A DNA stretch of 64,000 bases, from NCBI RefSeq assembly GCF_001730285.1, contig NZ_MIJZ01000014.1, positions 310,001 to 374,000 of the forward strand, in the 5' to 3' direction. The stretch comes from Enterococcus ureasiticus. Its GTDB lineage: Bacteria; Bacillota; Bacilli; Lactobacillales; Enterococcaceae. This document shows positions 7,224 through 16,327 of this stretch, piece after piece. The position numbers were made by a program, and so were the translations under genes. Each line of letters opens with the position of its first letter. Within the stretch, counting starts at the first letter, position 1. The notes beneath the pieces are model-generated. The model saw nothing but the letters and a program-made list of their open reading frames with translations. It was not told where the DNA came from and did not search any database.

Positions 7224-7532
7224 ATGGATAAACAAGGACAGAATTTAAAGGCAGTTACGTATCAGGATATTGTTGAGTTGCGGGATTTTATGGAGAAGAT
7301 GGCTTCTTGGCAGGAGCCTTTGGCGATTTTGGATCATTTTTTTCAGTTTCGGTCTGGGCCGATTAATAAGAAGCGGATCGTGAAGGAGTATTATGCACGG
7401 GCGCAGATGTTTCATGCTTTTTATGAGGATTATAATCGGTTGATTGGGTTGGGGGATGAATTGGTGATGGAGATGGTTAGGGCTGAGAAGGTTGGGACTG
7501 GATTTGAGGTTAGGAAAATGGATTTGGAATAG
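7224..7532 (+). CDS. 102-residue protein of unknown function
   Basis: The start is placed at ATG 7224, preceded by GGAGATCAGGAG; a longer in-frame reading from 7074 lacks a ribosome site. The sequence MDKQGQNLKAVTYQDIVELR is followed by a mostly helical, charged protein (MASWQEPLAILDHFFQF... YYARAQMFHAFYEDYNRL). There is no signal peptide or membrane segment. The coding strand is unusually G/T-rich compared with neighbours. It is convergent with the defence-type operon and shares a strong terminator with it. The family is unknown to me. Confidence 0.6.
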   Translation: MDKQGQNLKAVTYQDIVELRDFMEKMASWQEPLAILDHFFQFRSGPINKKRIVKEYYARAQMFHAFYEDYNRLIGLGDELVMEMVRAEKVGTGFEVRKMDLE

Positions 7533-7541
7533 ATTGCGTAT

Positions 7542-7582
7542 GTTATAAAAGAGGATGGAGATAATCCATCCTCTTTTATAAC
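7542..7582. terminator. Bidirectional terminator, 17-bp perfect stem
   Basis: GTTATAAAAGAGGATGG pairs perfectly with CCATCCTCTTTTATAAC across a seven-base loop. It lies between the converging genes ending at 7532 (+) and 7609 (-). Confidence 0.85.
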
Positions 7583-7608
7583 TATTTCTTTTTAGTAAAT
7601 ACTTTATA

Positions 7609-9471
7609 CTAATCTTCACTTAGAATGATTTTTGCTACTGTTCTATCTGTTTTTAAGAATAATCTTTCGACTCCGATTTTTGAGTAGAATGAGTTAAATT
7701 CACTAACAATTTGTTTGTAATAATCATCAATAATTTTATATGGTCTAATCGCTTTAAACCAAGAGTCATCTATTTGTTTTAGATCTAAACTCACAGTATC
7801 ATGTAAATGCCATTTCACAATTATTATTTTATTACTATTTTCTGGATCTGGCAACAAACTTACATGATCAGAATCTCTTAAAAATTTTTCTACTGGGTAT
7901 TTATCACAACAAACCCCTCTTACGAATTGAATCACATGATCTACTTTTTTTGGCCTTAACATATGACAACTAGGAGTCATACATAACAAGACTTCTTTTT
8001 TATCATCTACTTCTTTAAAAAAAACATCTCCTGAAAATAGCTTATTTATTACTTCAGATTCATGCTCTTTCTTCAGTAAGTAACTTTCATCAAAACAACC
8101 ATTGAATATATCCGAAAATTTATGAGATTTTTCTTCATATCTATTTATCTTGAGCGTAGTTAGCAGGTTAGCAATCTTTGAATCCTCCCCTAAATTTTTT
8201 CTTTTATTCACAAACATCGTTAGAAAAATAGGTATTATATTTCTTAAACTACTTATCTCAGATTCCCTAACAGATTTAGCATCCTTAAAAAAAGAGTCTG
8301 GAAGATCTTTATACTGAGGTTCGCTATTTTTTAAAGCTTCAATTCTTTTATCCACATATATCTTTGTTAATTCTTTACTTACATTACCAATAGTTTTACT
8401 CATATCTTCTTTAGATTCAACAACTTTTTTCATCAATTCTTTATAAGTATCAATCTCAATATCTTTCTTAAAGACATTTGATATTTTATTATTGCATCCA
8501 GATTTCCTTAAAATATCATCCAAAGTATTTTTTAGTATAATTTCAAAATTATCTTTATCTAAACTCTTACTAATTTCATTAAGTTCTTCTTCATAAATAT
8601 TTTTTAAAATATTGGTATTCAATTCGATGTCTTGACGAATATTATTAATCAACATGTTTTTTAAACTATCACCAACATCCTCAAGAGGTAATCCTTCTGC
8701 TTGCGTTTGTAAAAACATAAGTGAATCAAAGGGTTTAGAAAATTTAAATAAATACTTTGAATTTTTTTGTTCAATTGTATTTATCATATCGATAAAGCCA
8801 ATTGGAAAGTAACCATAAAATTTCAAGAAGAGTTCTGTGTAAGCATTTACTATATCGTTGAAATTAAATTCTCTTTTTTCACAAATCATTAATGAAAAAT
8901 CATCCGTAATTGTATAATTGTATGTAACTTCCTGCCCCTGAGCATTTTTAAATACTTGCTCTCTTAATTCATAGTTTTTTTCATTAAATTTTCCTATCGT
9001 TTCTATTTTTTGTGCAGTATATACTACAACTAATTTTAATTCTTCGCTATTTTTCAGTTTTTCGACAACATCAATAGCATGATAATTTTCTGATAAGTTT
9101 CCATCTATCACTATAAGTTTAGCAGTCTTCAGTTTTTCATTTAATTCTAGTCGTTTATCTTCATCTTGATCATATTTTTTATCATAAATCAACGGAGTTA
9201 TTGTTAAATTTGAAAAGTCAGTTTGGGCTGCTAAACAAAAATTATATAGTTCTTTCCCGTCAAATTTCCCATCTTTTTTCACCTGTGAAGTATCTGTCTT
9301 ATTAGCTTCTGTTTTATTATTACTAGCCCTTATTCTAGCTGGTTTCTTCTGTGGAGTTTCACTAATTGTAGTTCCACCCGTTCGCTCCCAAAAAATTTTA
9401 AATTGATCATCTAAGTAAATAATATGACTCAAATAATTATTTAATACTAATTTTAAACTCGTAGCGTTCAA
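7609..9471 (-). CDS. Receiver-like protein of the methyltransferase/GHKL operon
   Basis: 620 residues. The start is a TTG at 9471 overlapping the GHKL stop (TTGA), with GAGGAG eight bases before it. Residues about 12-155 look like a divergent response-regulator receiver: IIYLDD (Asp21, Asp22), LIVIDGNL (Asp123 as possible phosphoacceptor) and VVVYTA (Thr152), interrupted by a polar insert at 35-70. The remaining 460 residues are mainly helical with no recognised DNA-binding or nuclease motif. Coupling to a protein with a histidine-kinase-type ATPase domain suggests a two-component-like pair. I recall that receiver-like domains of this kind occur in bacterial conflict systems, but I cannot name the family with certainty. 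Confidence 0.65.
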   Translation of the reverse strand: MNATSLKLVLNNYLSHIIYLDDQFKIFWERTGGTTISETPQKKPARIRASNNKTEANKTDTSQVKKDGKFDGKELYNFCLAAQTDFSNLTITPLIYDKKYDQDEDKRLELNEKLKTAKLIVIDGNLSENYHAIDVVEKLKNSEELKLVVVYTAQKIETIGKFNEKNYELREQVFKNAQGQEVTYNYTITDDFSLMICEKREFNFNDIVNAYTELFLKFYGYFPIGFIDMINTIEQKNSKYLFKFSKPFDSLMFLQTQAEGLPLEDVGDSLKNMLINNIRQDIELNTNILKNIYEEELNEISKSLDKDNFEIILKNTLDDILRKSGCNNKISNVFKKDIEIDTYKELMKKVVESKEDMSKTIGNVSKELTKIYVDKRIEALKNSEPQYKDLPDSFFKDAKSVRESEISSLRNIIPIFLTMFVNKRKNLGEDSKIANLLTTLKINRYEEKSHKFSDIFNGCFDESYLLKKEHESEVINKLFSGDVFFKEVDDKKEVLLCMTPSCHMLRPKKVDHVIQFVRGVCCDKYPVEKFLRDSDHVSLLPDPENSNKIIIVKWHLHDTVSLDLKQIDDSWFKAIRPYKIIDDYYKQIVSEFNSFYSKIGVERLFLKTDRTVAKIILSED

Positions 9472-12400
9472 CCTAAACTCTCCTCATTAAATTTAATTTT
9501 AAAACATGCACCAACTAATATTTTATCCTTTTGATCTAAAACAACTTCTAAAGAATATCCTTGTTCTTCTAGAACTTTTTTACTAATTGTTAAACCCAGA
9601 CCTCTTCCTGTACTACTTGTTGAAAAAAAAGGCTCAAAAATTTTGTCTTTAATTCTAGGTGTTATACCTGGGCCAGAATCCTCAATATATAGAGCGTTTT
9701 CATCTCTATCATAATGTACTAATATTTTTTTTTCATCTCTATCAGTTACCCAATAAATACCATTATAAATTATGTTTGATAATACAGGATAAACCTTAGA
9801 AAGAGAGATTTTCAACTCAACATCTTCAGAAACTTTATTGATAAAATCAATACCATTATGCTCAAGTCTATTTACAAAGAAAAAGCTTAAATCATCTATC
9901 ATTTTTCTAATATTAATTTTTTTCTTATAAGTATTCTTCGTGCGCAAACCTGGAGATAACTGACTTTGTCGAGAGGATATTGCACGAAAACCAGCATCAA
10001 TTTGATTTAAATAATATTCAGCGTATTCGTCATCAATTCCTAATTTGGCTTGATTGATAGCATCAAATACATTAACAAAAAGTTGATTCATTTCATGATC
10101 TACAATCTCTGCATTTAATCCTAAAGAAGCTAAATCCGAATAAATTTCTAATTCATTTTTTAAATGATAATTGTCTCTAGATAAATCATTAACTATAAAA
10201 TTTTCTTCACTATTGAATTTACTTTCCAAGATTTTAAATTGTGATTCTCTACTTTCCCTTTCCTCATCTATAATCTTTACACTCTTCTCAAAATTATCCT
10301 TCCATGACGATTCTAACTCAAGGATTTCTTTAGTTAGTACTTGCATTTTTTGATCAAGTTCAATATCTTCTTTATCGGATACATCAATTCTTTTTAATTT
10401 TTCTTCAAAACTCTCTAAACTTCCATAATAATTTTTCGATAAATCTTGAACCTCAGCAATAATTTCTTCTGAAAACTTTGTTTGCTGTTTTAAGAGTTGA
10501 TCAAGTTCACTTGATCTTTTACTAAATATAGTCTCACAATTTTTAATCATTTCTTCAATAGTACTTTGGTTACTTTTCACTACTTTTTTGATTTCTTCAT
10601 GTTTTTCCATTAAATTTCGAACTATTTTTTCTTTATTTACAAATCGATCCTTTTGGCGTTTAATTTCTTCAGAAAGTTCGATTGAAAGTTCTTGAATAAT
10701 TCCTTCTATATATTCAACATGTTTACTTACCATTCTAGTTATCTCGTGATTGTGGCCTTCTATTTCATCTAAAAAATCAACTGAATATCTGTGTTCAAAT
10801 TTTTCAGAAGTTTCAATTAATGCTTCATCTTCGTTCATTTTCAATTCATTTTGGAGTTTTCTCCTCAAATGATCTAATTCTGAAGATTTACTAAGTAGCT
10901 CTTTGTAAGTAATATCCTGAATACCATTCATTTCATTAATAAGTTGATCTATGAATTTTACTTGATTATTAATAAAAGAATTTATTTTCTTTTTTTCAAG
11001 TTTGAGCCTTTGCTCTGCTCTCCTTTTTTCTGCGTTATAAGCTGTATCTAACTCTTTTTCATAAGCTGAAATACGTTTTTTCTTTTCATAATTTTTTTCA
11101 TTTTTTTTCACATATGAATCTCTAAGTTTTAATGAGCTTACTCTAGCATCTGTCAACAATTCACGAGCTAACCTAATCAATAAATTTTCAATAGTCTTTA
11201 TAAAGTAATAAAATTCTTCATTCTCTAGTAAACCTTCTCTACTAGATTTATCCTCTAACATAGGATTTTCCGCAGAAGTAATATCTATCCTTCCGTAAGT
11301 ATTTCTATGACTGAACATGTAATTCCCAGCATGTTTAGTCCTTCTTTGCTCAATACCTAAAAAGTCATTCTCCAATTCACCATAAGGTAATACCCTAACA
11401 TTATCTCTATAGATCGAAATACCACCTACTATGTCATTTCTTTCTTCAACAATTTTGCGTTCATCATCTGTTAAAGATGATTTCCCTTTTTCACTCTCTA
11501 CATGACAAAATTTAATCGCAAAAGGACCACAATCATATTTTTCCCAATTCAAAATTCCAGCAGTAACATTGAATCCTGATGACAAAATTTTATTAGCTTC
11601 ATACAATAGATTAGCATCAACATTTTTAGCATCTATTTCACCAAAGAATAACCCTTTTTCAATTCTTCCTTCTATTTTTACATCATAAATACTAAAGTCA
11701 TTATTATTGAATTCAGCATCGAACTTTTTCACTTCACCATCCAAAAATATTTCAGTTTTAAAATCATCGTCTGCATTATTTAAGTCATTTATAAATGCAT
11801 GCAATCTTTTTTTATTTTTAGTAGCTACTAAATCTTCCTTAGTTGTTATTTCAGCGCTCAAATAACGATACCAGTCGTCATTTAAACAATTTGAATAAAT
11901 TATCGTTCCTTGATTACCTTCTAGTTCAATTTGTTCACACAATTCATTAATCAATTTCAAGTCTGGTTGGTTACGTTCAATTTGTTCAATCCAGTGTTGT
12001 TTTGTTTTAATATGTTTTTCTGTATTCCATATACTCACTTCAAGATTCTTAAGCTGCAACTCTTTCAAATGCTTGAAACATCTCTCAAAATTTAAAAAAG
12101 AAACATTATATTCTGCTGGGATTTGTACATCATCAAGAAAAAGGTCAGGGTTTTCAAAAAGATTCCAATTCAAAAATAGGATGTTCCAGCCTGAATCTTT
12201 TTTCTTAGATATAAGCCACATTTGTTGTCCTAATCTGGCAACTGCAAGCCTGCCAATTCCTTTTTCTCCCATCAAGCGTCTATTTTTTTCTGTGGTTCTT
12301 TTTTCCCTCGACTTTTTTGATTTAGTTCCTAACACTAGCCATTTATTTTTTATGTCCTCTTCATCCATACCCACGCCATTATCACATAAAGATATAGACT

Positions 12401-12551
12401 TGTTTTCACTTGTAACAAAATCCACTTGTAAAAATTCAGCATCTGCATCGTATGAATTTTTCATTAACTCCGCAAGGGCCGTTATACTATCTCTAATTTG
12501 TTTTCTACCAAGGAGTTCAACTGCTCTTGCACTCGTTTTAAATGATCCCAT
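9468..12551 (-). CDS. Double GHKL ATPase with long coiled coil, conflict-system type
   Basis: About 1027 residues; ATG at 12551 after GAGGGTG. The N-terminal part is an Hsp90/MutL-like GHKL ATPase: ALAELMKNSYDADA (Glu28, Asn32), LCDNGVGM (Asp57) and GEKGIGRLAVARLG. Residues roughly 480-790 are a long charged coiled coil. The C-terminal ~150 residues are a second, histidine-kinase-type ATPase with N box (NIIYNGIYW), G1 (EDSGPGI), F (IFEPFFST) and G2 (GRGLGLTI) boxes. An H-box-like EIVDHEMNQL precedes it. It lies eight bases after the methyltransferase and is coupled to the receiver-like gene. MORC/MutL-like ATPases accompany methyltransferases in restriction-type systems; two GHKL domains in one chain is unusual. 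Confidence 0.8.
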   Translation of the reverse strand: MGSFKTSARAVELLGRKQIRDSITALAELMKNSYDADAEFLQVDFVTSENKSISLCDNGVGMDEEDIKNKWLVLGTKSKKSREKRTTEKNRRLMGEKGIGRLAVARLGQQMWLISKKKDSGWNILFLNWNLFENPDLFLDDVQIPAEYNVSFLNFERCFKHLKELQLKNLEVSIWNTEKHIKTKQHWIEQIERNQPDLKLINELCEQIELEGNQGTIIYSNCLNDDWYRYLSAEITTKEDLVATKNKKRLHAFINDLNNADDDFKTEIFLDGEVKKFDAEFNNNDFSIYDVKIEGRIEKGLFFGEIDAKNVDANLLYEANKILSSGFNVTAGILNWEKYDCGPFAIKFCHVESEKGKSSLTDDERKIVEERNDIVGGISIYRDNVRVLPYGELENDFLGIEQRRTKHAGNYMFSHRNTYGRIDITSAENPMLEDKSSREGLLENEEFYYFIKTIENLLIRLARELLTDARVSSLKLRDSYVKKNEKNYEKKKRISAYEKELDTAYNAEKRRAEQRLKLEKKKINSFINNQVKFIDQLINEMNGIQDITYKELLSKSSELDHLRRKLQNELKMNEDEALIETSEKFEHRYSVDFLDEIEGHNHEITRMVSKHVEYIEGIIQELSIELSEEIKRQKDRFVNKEKIVRNLMEKHEEIKKVVKSNQSTIEEMIKNCETIFSKRSSELDQLLKQQTKFSEEIIAEVQDLSKNYYGSLESFEEKLKRIDVSDKEDIELDQKMQVLTKEILELESSWKDNFEKSVKIIDEERESRESQFKILESKFNSEENFIVNDLSRDNYHLKNELEIYSDLASLGLNAEIVDHEMNQLFVNVFDAINQAKLGIDDEYAEYYLNQIDAGFRAISSRQSQLSPGLRTKNTYKKKINIRKMIDDLSFFFVNRLEHNGIDFINKVSEDVELKISLSKVYPVLSNIIYNGIYWVTDRDEKKILVHYDRDENALYIEDSGPGITPRIKDKIFEPFFSTSSTGRGLGLTISKKVLEEQGYSLEVVLDQKDKILVGACFKIKFNEESLG

Positions 12552-12562
12552 CAAAACACCCT

Positions 12563-13684
12563 CTACTTTTCATTTAACTTTCTATTTAACCATTGAAAGT
12601 ATTCCCCACTAGCTTTTGCTAATTTTACAGGCACAGCATTTCCTATTTGTAATGCAATTTCTCCATTAGTTCCCTCAAAAATAAACTCATCCTCAAAAGA
12701 TTGAATTCTGGCAGCCTCTCTTGCACTAATTGCTCGATCCTCTACAGGATGCCCAAATCTACCTTTTGTATAACTCATACATCCTCCAGTCATGGTTGGT
12801 GCTGGTCTATTTACATCGATAATCCCGTACACATCTCCGTGACCTTGCTTACCTCTATGACAGTTTAAAACTAGTCTATCAGGTAAACAATCTCTACTAC
12901 CACCATTTCTTCTTATATGACGAATTCGCTCTTTATTTATATCAGATAATCCATTAGCATAATGATTGAAAACAGTTTCTGATTGATGCTTCTCTCCAGC
13001 AGATAATCTAGGTAAGTTGAATACGGAACCTGCCGTCTCCCAAACTGGTAGCTCTTCAGGGTTTTCCTTGGAGGATGGATTTATATTAGTTGGTTTGGGT
13101 AATTCTAAATTCATATCTTTAGCAACCATTTTTTCATATATATCTCTTCTCACACCATGAAGAACTAACCTTTTTCTCATTTGAGGAACTCCAAAATCTG
13201 CCGAATTTAGAATATCAGAGTTAATTTCATAATTAAGCAAATCAAATTTTTTTAAAACATCTTTAAAAATTTTTTTTCCTTTTCCTTTTGACATACCAGA
13301 AACATTCTCCATCAAAACATAAGCTGGTCTCAATTCATTCACTAGTCTTACAAATTGATAGACCAATTGATTCCTCTCATCGTCTTCTGTCCCATTTCCG
13401 ATTGAAGAAAAACCTTGACAGGGTGGACATGCTACTAACAATAATTCCTCATTTCGCTTAAGTTTTATTTTATCTAAAAGTTCACTTCCAGACACATTGA
13501 CAATATCCTCTTCAATGACATGCGCACTTATATTTTTAGTATATGTTTTTGTTGCAACTTTATTTATTTCAACTGCAGCTCTTACATCTATGCCAGCTTT
13601 GATCAATCCAGAGCTGGTTCCACCGCAACCACTGAACAAATCTATAGCAACTATCTTTTTTTTCCCCATAAGTAAATTCACCAT
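12563..13684 (-). CDS. C5 cytosine DNA methyltransferase
   Basis: 373 residues with the ordered motifs of a type II m5C methyltransferase: DLFSGCGG (motif I), CPPCQGFS with the catalytic Cys (IV), LMENVSG (VI), QMRKRL (VIII) and IGNAVP (X). The region RPAPTMTGG...GHPVEDRAISAREAARIQSF is typical of motif IX/X. The start may be ATG 13684 or the in-frame ATG five codons later. It lies 96 bases after the HNH gene and 11 bases before the GHKL ATPase ATG. It presumably protects host DNA from the HNH nuclease or marks self DNA. The target sequence cannot be read from the protein. Confidence 0.92.
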   Translation of the reverse strand: MVNLLMGKKKIVAIDLFSGCGGTSSGLIKAGIDVRAAVEINKVATKTYTKNISAHVIEEDIVNVSGSELLDKIKLKRNEELLLVACPPCQGFSSIGNGTEDDERNQLVYQFVRLVNELRPAYVLMENVSGMSKGKGKKIFKDVLKKFDLLNYEINSDILNSADFGVPQMRKRLVLHGVRRDIYEKMVAKDMNLELPKPTNINPSSKENPEELPVWETAGSVFNLPRLSAGEKHQSETVFNHYANGLSDINKERIRHIRRNGGSRDCLPDRLVLNCHRGKQGHGDVYGIIDVNRPAPTMTGGCMSYTKGRFGHPVEDRAISAREAARIQSFEDEFIFEGTNGEIALQIGNAVPVKLAKASGEYFQWLNRKLNEK

Positions 13685-13780
13685 CCAAAAAATATGTATA
13701 AATACTCAATGTAATAATAACATAGTAAAGTATTGATATCAAATTATCCAAGAAACAATTCTATTTTATAAAAATGATAA

Positions 13781-14572
13781 TTATTCTGCTATAAAGTACA
13801 TTTTTTTTAGTTTATCCAATGATATATTAATACCTTTATTTATTAATCCTTCATTACGCATCTGCCAAAGATCGTTTAGTAGAGTTGAAACTTCGAACTC
13901 CTTCCCGCCATGAATCATCCGATGACAATTTGGACAAAGAGCAATAATATTTTCTTCTACATCGATGTTTACTTCCAAATAATTTTTCTGTTGGTTCATA
14001 GGAATTAAATGGTGAGCTTCCACAAAATTCTCGCCAGTTTTTCTAGATATAAAAGTTTTATGTTCACTTGATATTTCACAATTAAAATTCGCTAGTATTA
14101 ATGCATTTGCTGCCTTTATTGGGTTTCTTTTATAATAATTTGTCTTAGTAACAAACATTTCAGTTGGAGTTGAAATTTTGCTCATCTTTAAAGTTGTTTT
14201 CCTGAGCTCATTATTCATCAATATATCTTCAACTTCTCTGTTAAGTTGATCATCCAAGCTTTCTTCATTTATTTCTTTTAAGTAATACAGAAACTTAATA
14301 TAGTGATTCAAAGGAACAGTATACATCCGATTGCCTCGCTTATCAATTTCCTGAACTTCTTTATTATTCTTAAAACTCTTAATCAATTCTGGATCACTGA
14401 TCTCGAATATTTTAGTTGTAAGATGCTCGTTATTATTAAGAATATTTTCAACAGTTCTTATCGCACCTAAATATTTTTTTATCGTTACTTCTTTAATTCC
14501 TCTATTAAGTAGCAACCATTTTGCAAAATCAGCCTCAATATCAGCATTTTTTAAATTTTCTATTTTCTTCAT
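13781..14572 (-). CDS. HNH endonuclease, candidate restriction effector
   Basis: 263 residues; ATG after AAAGGTGTAATT. Residues 1-110 resemble the helical SAM-like N-terminus of integrases (FAKWLLLNRGIKEVTIKKYLG), a possible DNA-binding module. The C-terminal HNH core reads VEAHHLIPM, then NIIALCPNCHRMIHGG, with a Cys/His pair (NCEISSEH) ahead that may complete a zinc site. This is the form found in type II and McrA-like nucleases. It is first in the operon HNH-methyltransferase-GHKL-receiver on the minus strand, so it is the likely cutting component. Confidence 0.85.
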   Translation of the reverse strand: MKKIENLKNADIEADFAKWLLLNRGIKEVTIKKYLGAIRTVENILNNNEHLTTKIFEISDPELIKSFKNNKEVQEIDKRGNRMYTVPLNHYIKFLYYLKEINEESLDDQLNREVEDILMNNELRKTTLKMSKISTPTEMFVTKTNYYKRNPIKAANALILANFNCEISSEHKTFISRKTGENFVEAHHLIPMNQQKNYLEVNIDVEENIIALCPNCHRMIHGGKEFEVSTLLNDLWQMRNEGLINKGINISLDKLKKMYFIAE

Positions 14573-15199
14573 AATTACACCTTTATTTCACTTATATGAT
14601 ATAAATTCAATCAAAATAAATTATATCACGATCCGAAGGTATAATATATATAATATTAAAACTCATTTATTTATAAATACAACATATGTGTATTTCGTAA
14701 AGTGGAAAAAAATGAAACTCTATATTTCCTGTAAATTTTTAATTTTGAGTACTGGAGACATAAAAAAATTTACTTGTTTCACTAGAAATCAATATTTTCT
14801 GTGCTTAGATCCCAGTAATTTCTATTTTCCCCCCATCTTTCATATTCTTATAAATCAAAAGTATATGATAGAAACGTTTAAAACTGTTTTTCCTATGCTA
14901 TTTCTAGCTTTTATTGCGCGCGCTATACTCCACCAGAATGAATTTAGTTTTTCTTATTGAAAATTAAAAAAGCTACACAGAAATATTTATCGATGAAGCA
15001 ATTTTATACTTTATTATTAATTGACTAAGAAATTGTCTTCATACTCCCCTAGCGTTCAATCCAACGTAACATATTCAATTGATTACTACTAACCAGTATT
15101 GTTTATAACAAATATCGCAGAAGCTCTTATTTTTAAGATATGTTTATCTTGTGTCACTTTCAAATCTAACGAAAGTCATCTTAACTATTATTCTCCGTA
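14573..15199. other. Gene-free, A/T-rich interval
   Basis: 627 bases with no supported gene. A 90-codon plus-strand reading frame (14688-14960) lacks a ribosome site and looks random. The minus-strand promoter for the HNH operon should lie around 14600-14680, where TATAATATATATTAT-like sequence is seen. It probably marks the junction between the defence operon and the LXG cassette. Confidence 0.5.
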
Positions 15200-16015
15200 T
15201 CATTCTTCTTTATAATACCCATACATTTCTCTAAACTCTTTTGAATATTTTGTTACTAGTTTATTTTGAATTCTTAAATCAGCTTTGAAGCTGATATAAG
15301 TAGGTATCAAAGAAATAATTATCATAAAAACTGCCCCTGCAATTACGATTAACGTCGTACTTAAACCTAAACCATTTATTGAATCATTGATACTGTCTTT
15401 ATCTATCCAACTTTTATTTATTCTATATAACTGAACAATTACTATTCCTAAAATCATTATTATTCCAGCCATTTTTATCAAGAGAGAAAGAATCTTATTC
15501 GTTTTATACTCTTTTTCAAATGTTACATTAACGTATTCGATTAACATATTATTTTCCACTGTGTAATATAGATATAAACAAGTAGGCACATAGATAATTA
15601 TAGTAATCAAATTAATAATATAATTAGAATCTACAGTTCCTATGGAACCACAAATGTAAGATAAAAATAAAATTTTCAAACTAGAATATATAAACTCTTT
15701 ATACCCATAGTTTTGAATAAAGTGTCTACTCTTAAAATATGAAAATAATGATATTAAAATAAAACTTGTAGCTGTTGCTATCGCTATATTTCTAGAAAAT
15801 ACAGTTGTTACTATGTTATCTTTAGCACTTGTATAGGACAGTATCATCATAATTGGCATAAATAAACTTATTGCTAAAAAACCTAGCTTTTTTAAGCTAA
15901 TTGGAAATTTTGCATCTGGATCGCCTTTAATTAAATAGTCAATTTTATTTCGATTTATTTTGACATACGCCTCTTCAAAACTGATGTTGTTAACATAGTC
16001 CTCTATTTTTTTCAT
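15200..16015 (-). CDS. Multi-pass membrane protein, orphan LXG immunity paralogue
   Basis: 271 residues from ATG 16015 (GGCGGATTT before it). About six hydrophobic segments are seen between residues 35 and 250, and the C-terminus ends TKYSKEFREMYGYYKEE. The gene at 16328 ends EKYAEEFRERYDYSKKEW and shares the LYRINKSW/IYRINRWW feature, so the two are paralogues. It follows a decayed piece of an LXG toxin gene (16081-16210), so it looks like the immunity gene of a lost toxin. Membrane immunity proteins usually protect against membrane-active toxins. Confidence 0.7.
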   Translation of the reverse strand: MKKIEDYVNNISFEEAYVKINRNKIDYLIKGDPDAKFPISLKKLGFLAISLFMPIMMILSYTSAKDNIVTTVFSRNIAIATATSFILISLFSYFKSRHFIQNYGYKEFIYSSLKILFLSYICGSIGTVDSNYIINLITIIIYVPTCLYLYYTVENNMLIEYVNVTFEKEYKTNKILSLLIKMAGIIMILGIVIVQLYRINKSWIDKDSINDSINGLGLSTTLIVIAGAVFMIIISLIPTYISFKADLRIQNKLVTKYSKEFREMYGYYKEE

Positions 16016-16080
16016 AAATCCGCCTACTTCATTGTACTTTACCACTTAAATAATCTTGTATTAAACTCTACTGTTTTGTT

Positions 16081-16210
16081 AAAAAATCGGCTATTTTCCT
16101 AGCTTTTTAAACTTATTGAATCCTATTTTTGTTTCTGCGATAAGAGCTACTCCTTCTGTCGATTTGAAAAATACATTAGTCACGTGACCGATAGGTGCCC
16201 ATACATCCTA
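16081..16210 (-). pseudogene. Decayed fragment of an LXG toxin gene
   Basis: Minus-strand sequence here is about 80 percent identical by eye to 17575-17705 inside the intact toxin gene. It reads PIGHVTNVFFKSTEGVAL, then (as in the intact toxin) a piece ending KIGFNKFKKLGK, and stops at TAG because one base is missing relative to the intact copy (GGAAAAGTAGCC has become GGAAAATAGCC). No start or LXG domain remains. It sits between two immunity paralogues and records an earlier toxin module lost by recombination. Confidence 0.75.
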
Positions 16211-16327
16211 ACTATTTAATAAGGTTTCTGTTTTTCTTGTTTTGGTGAATCTATTTTTCAATTAAGTGGGGAGTTTGTTATTAATTAATCTCTTTTTGAC
16301 CGCGTATAAGGATACGAACTGAAAAAG

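Noticed and set aside
14688-14960. 90-codon plus-strand reading frame
   Set aside because: No ribosome site, random-looking Phe/Ile-rich composition in A/T-rich DNA.
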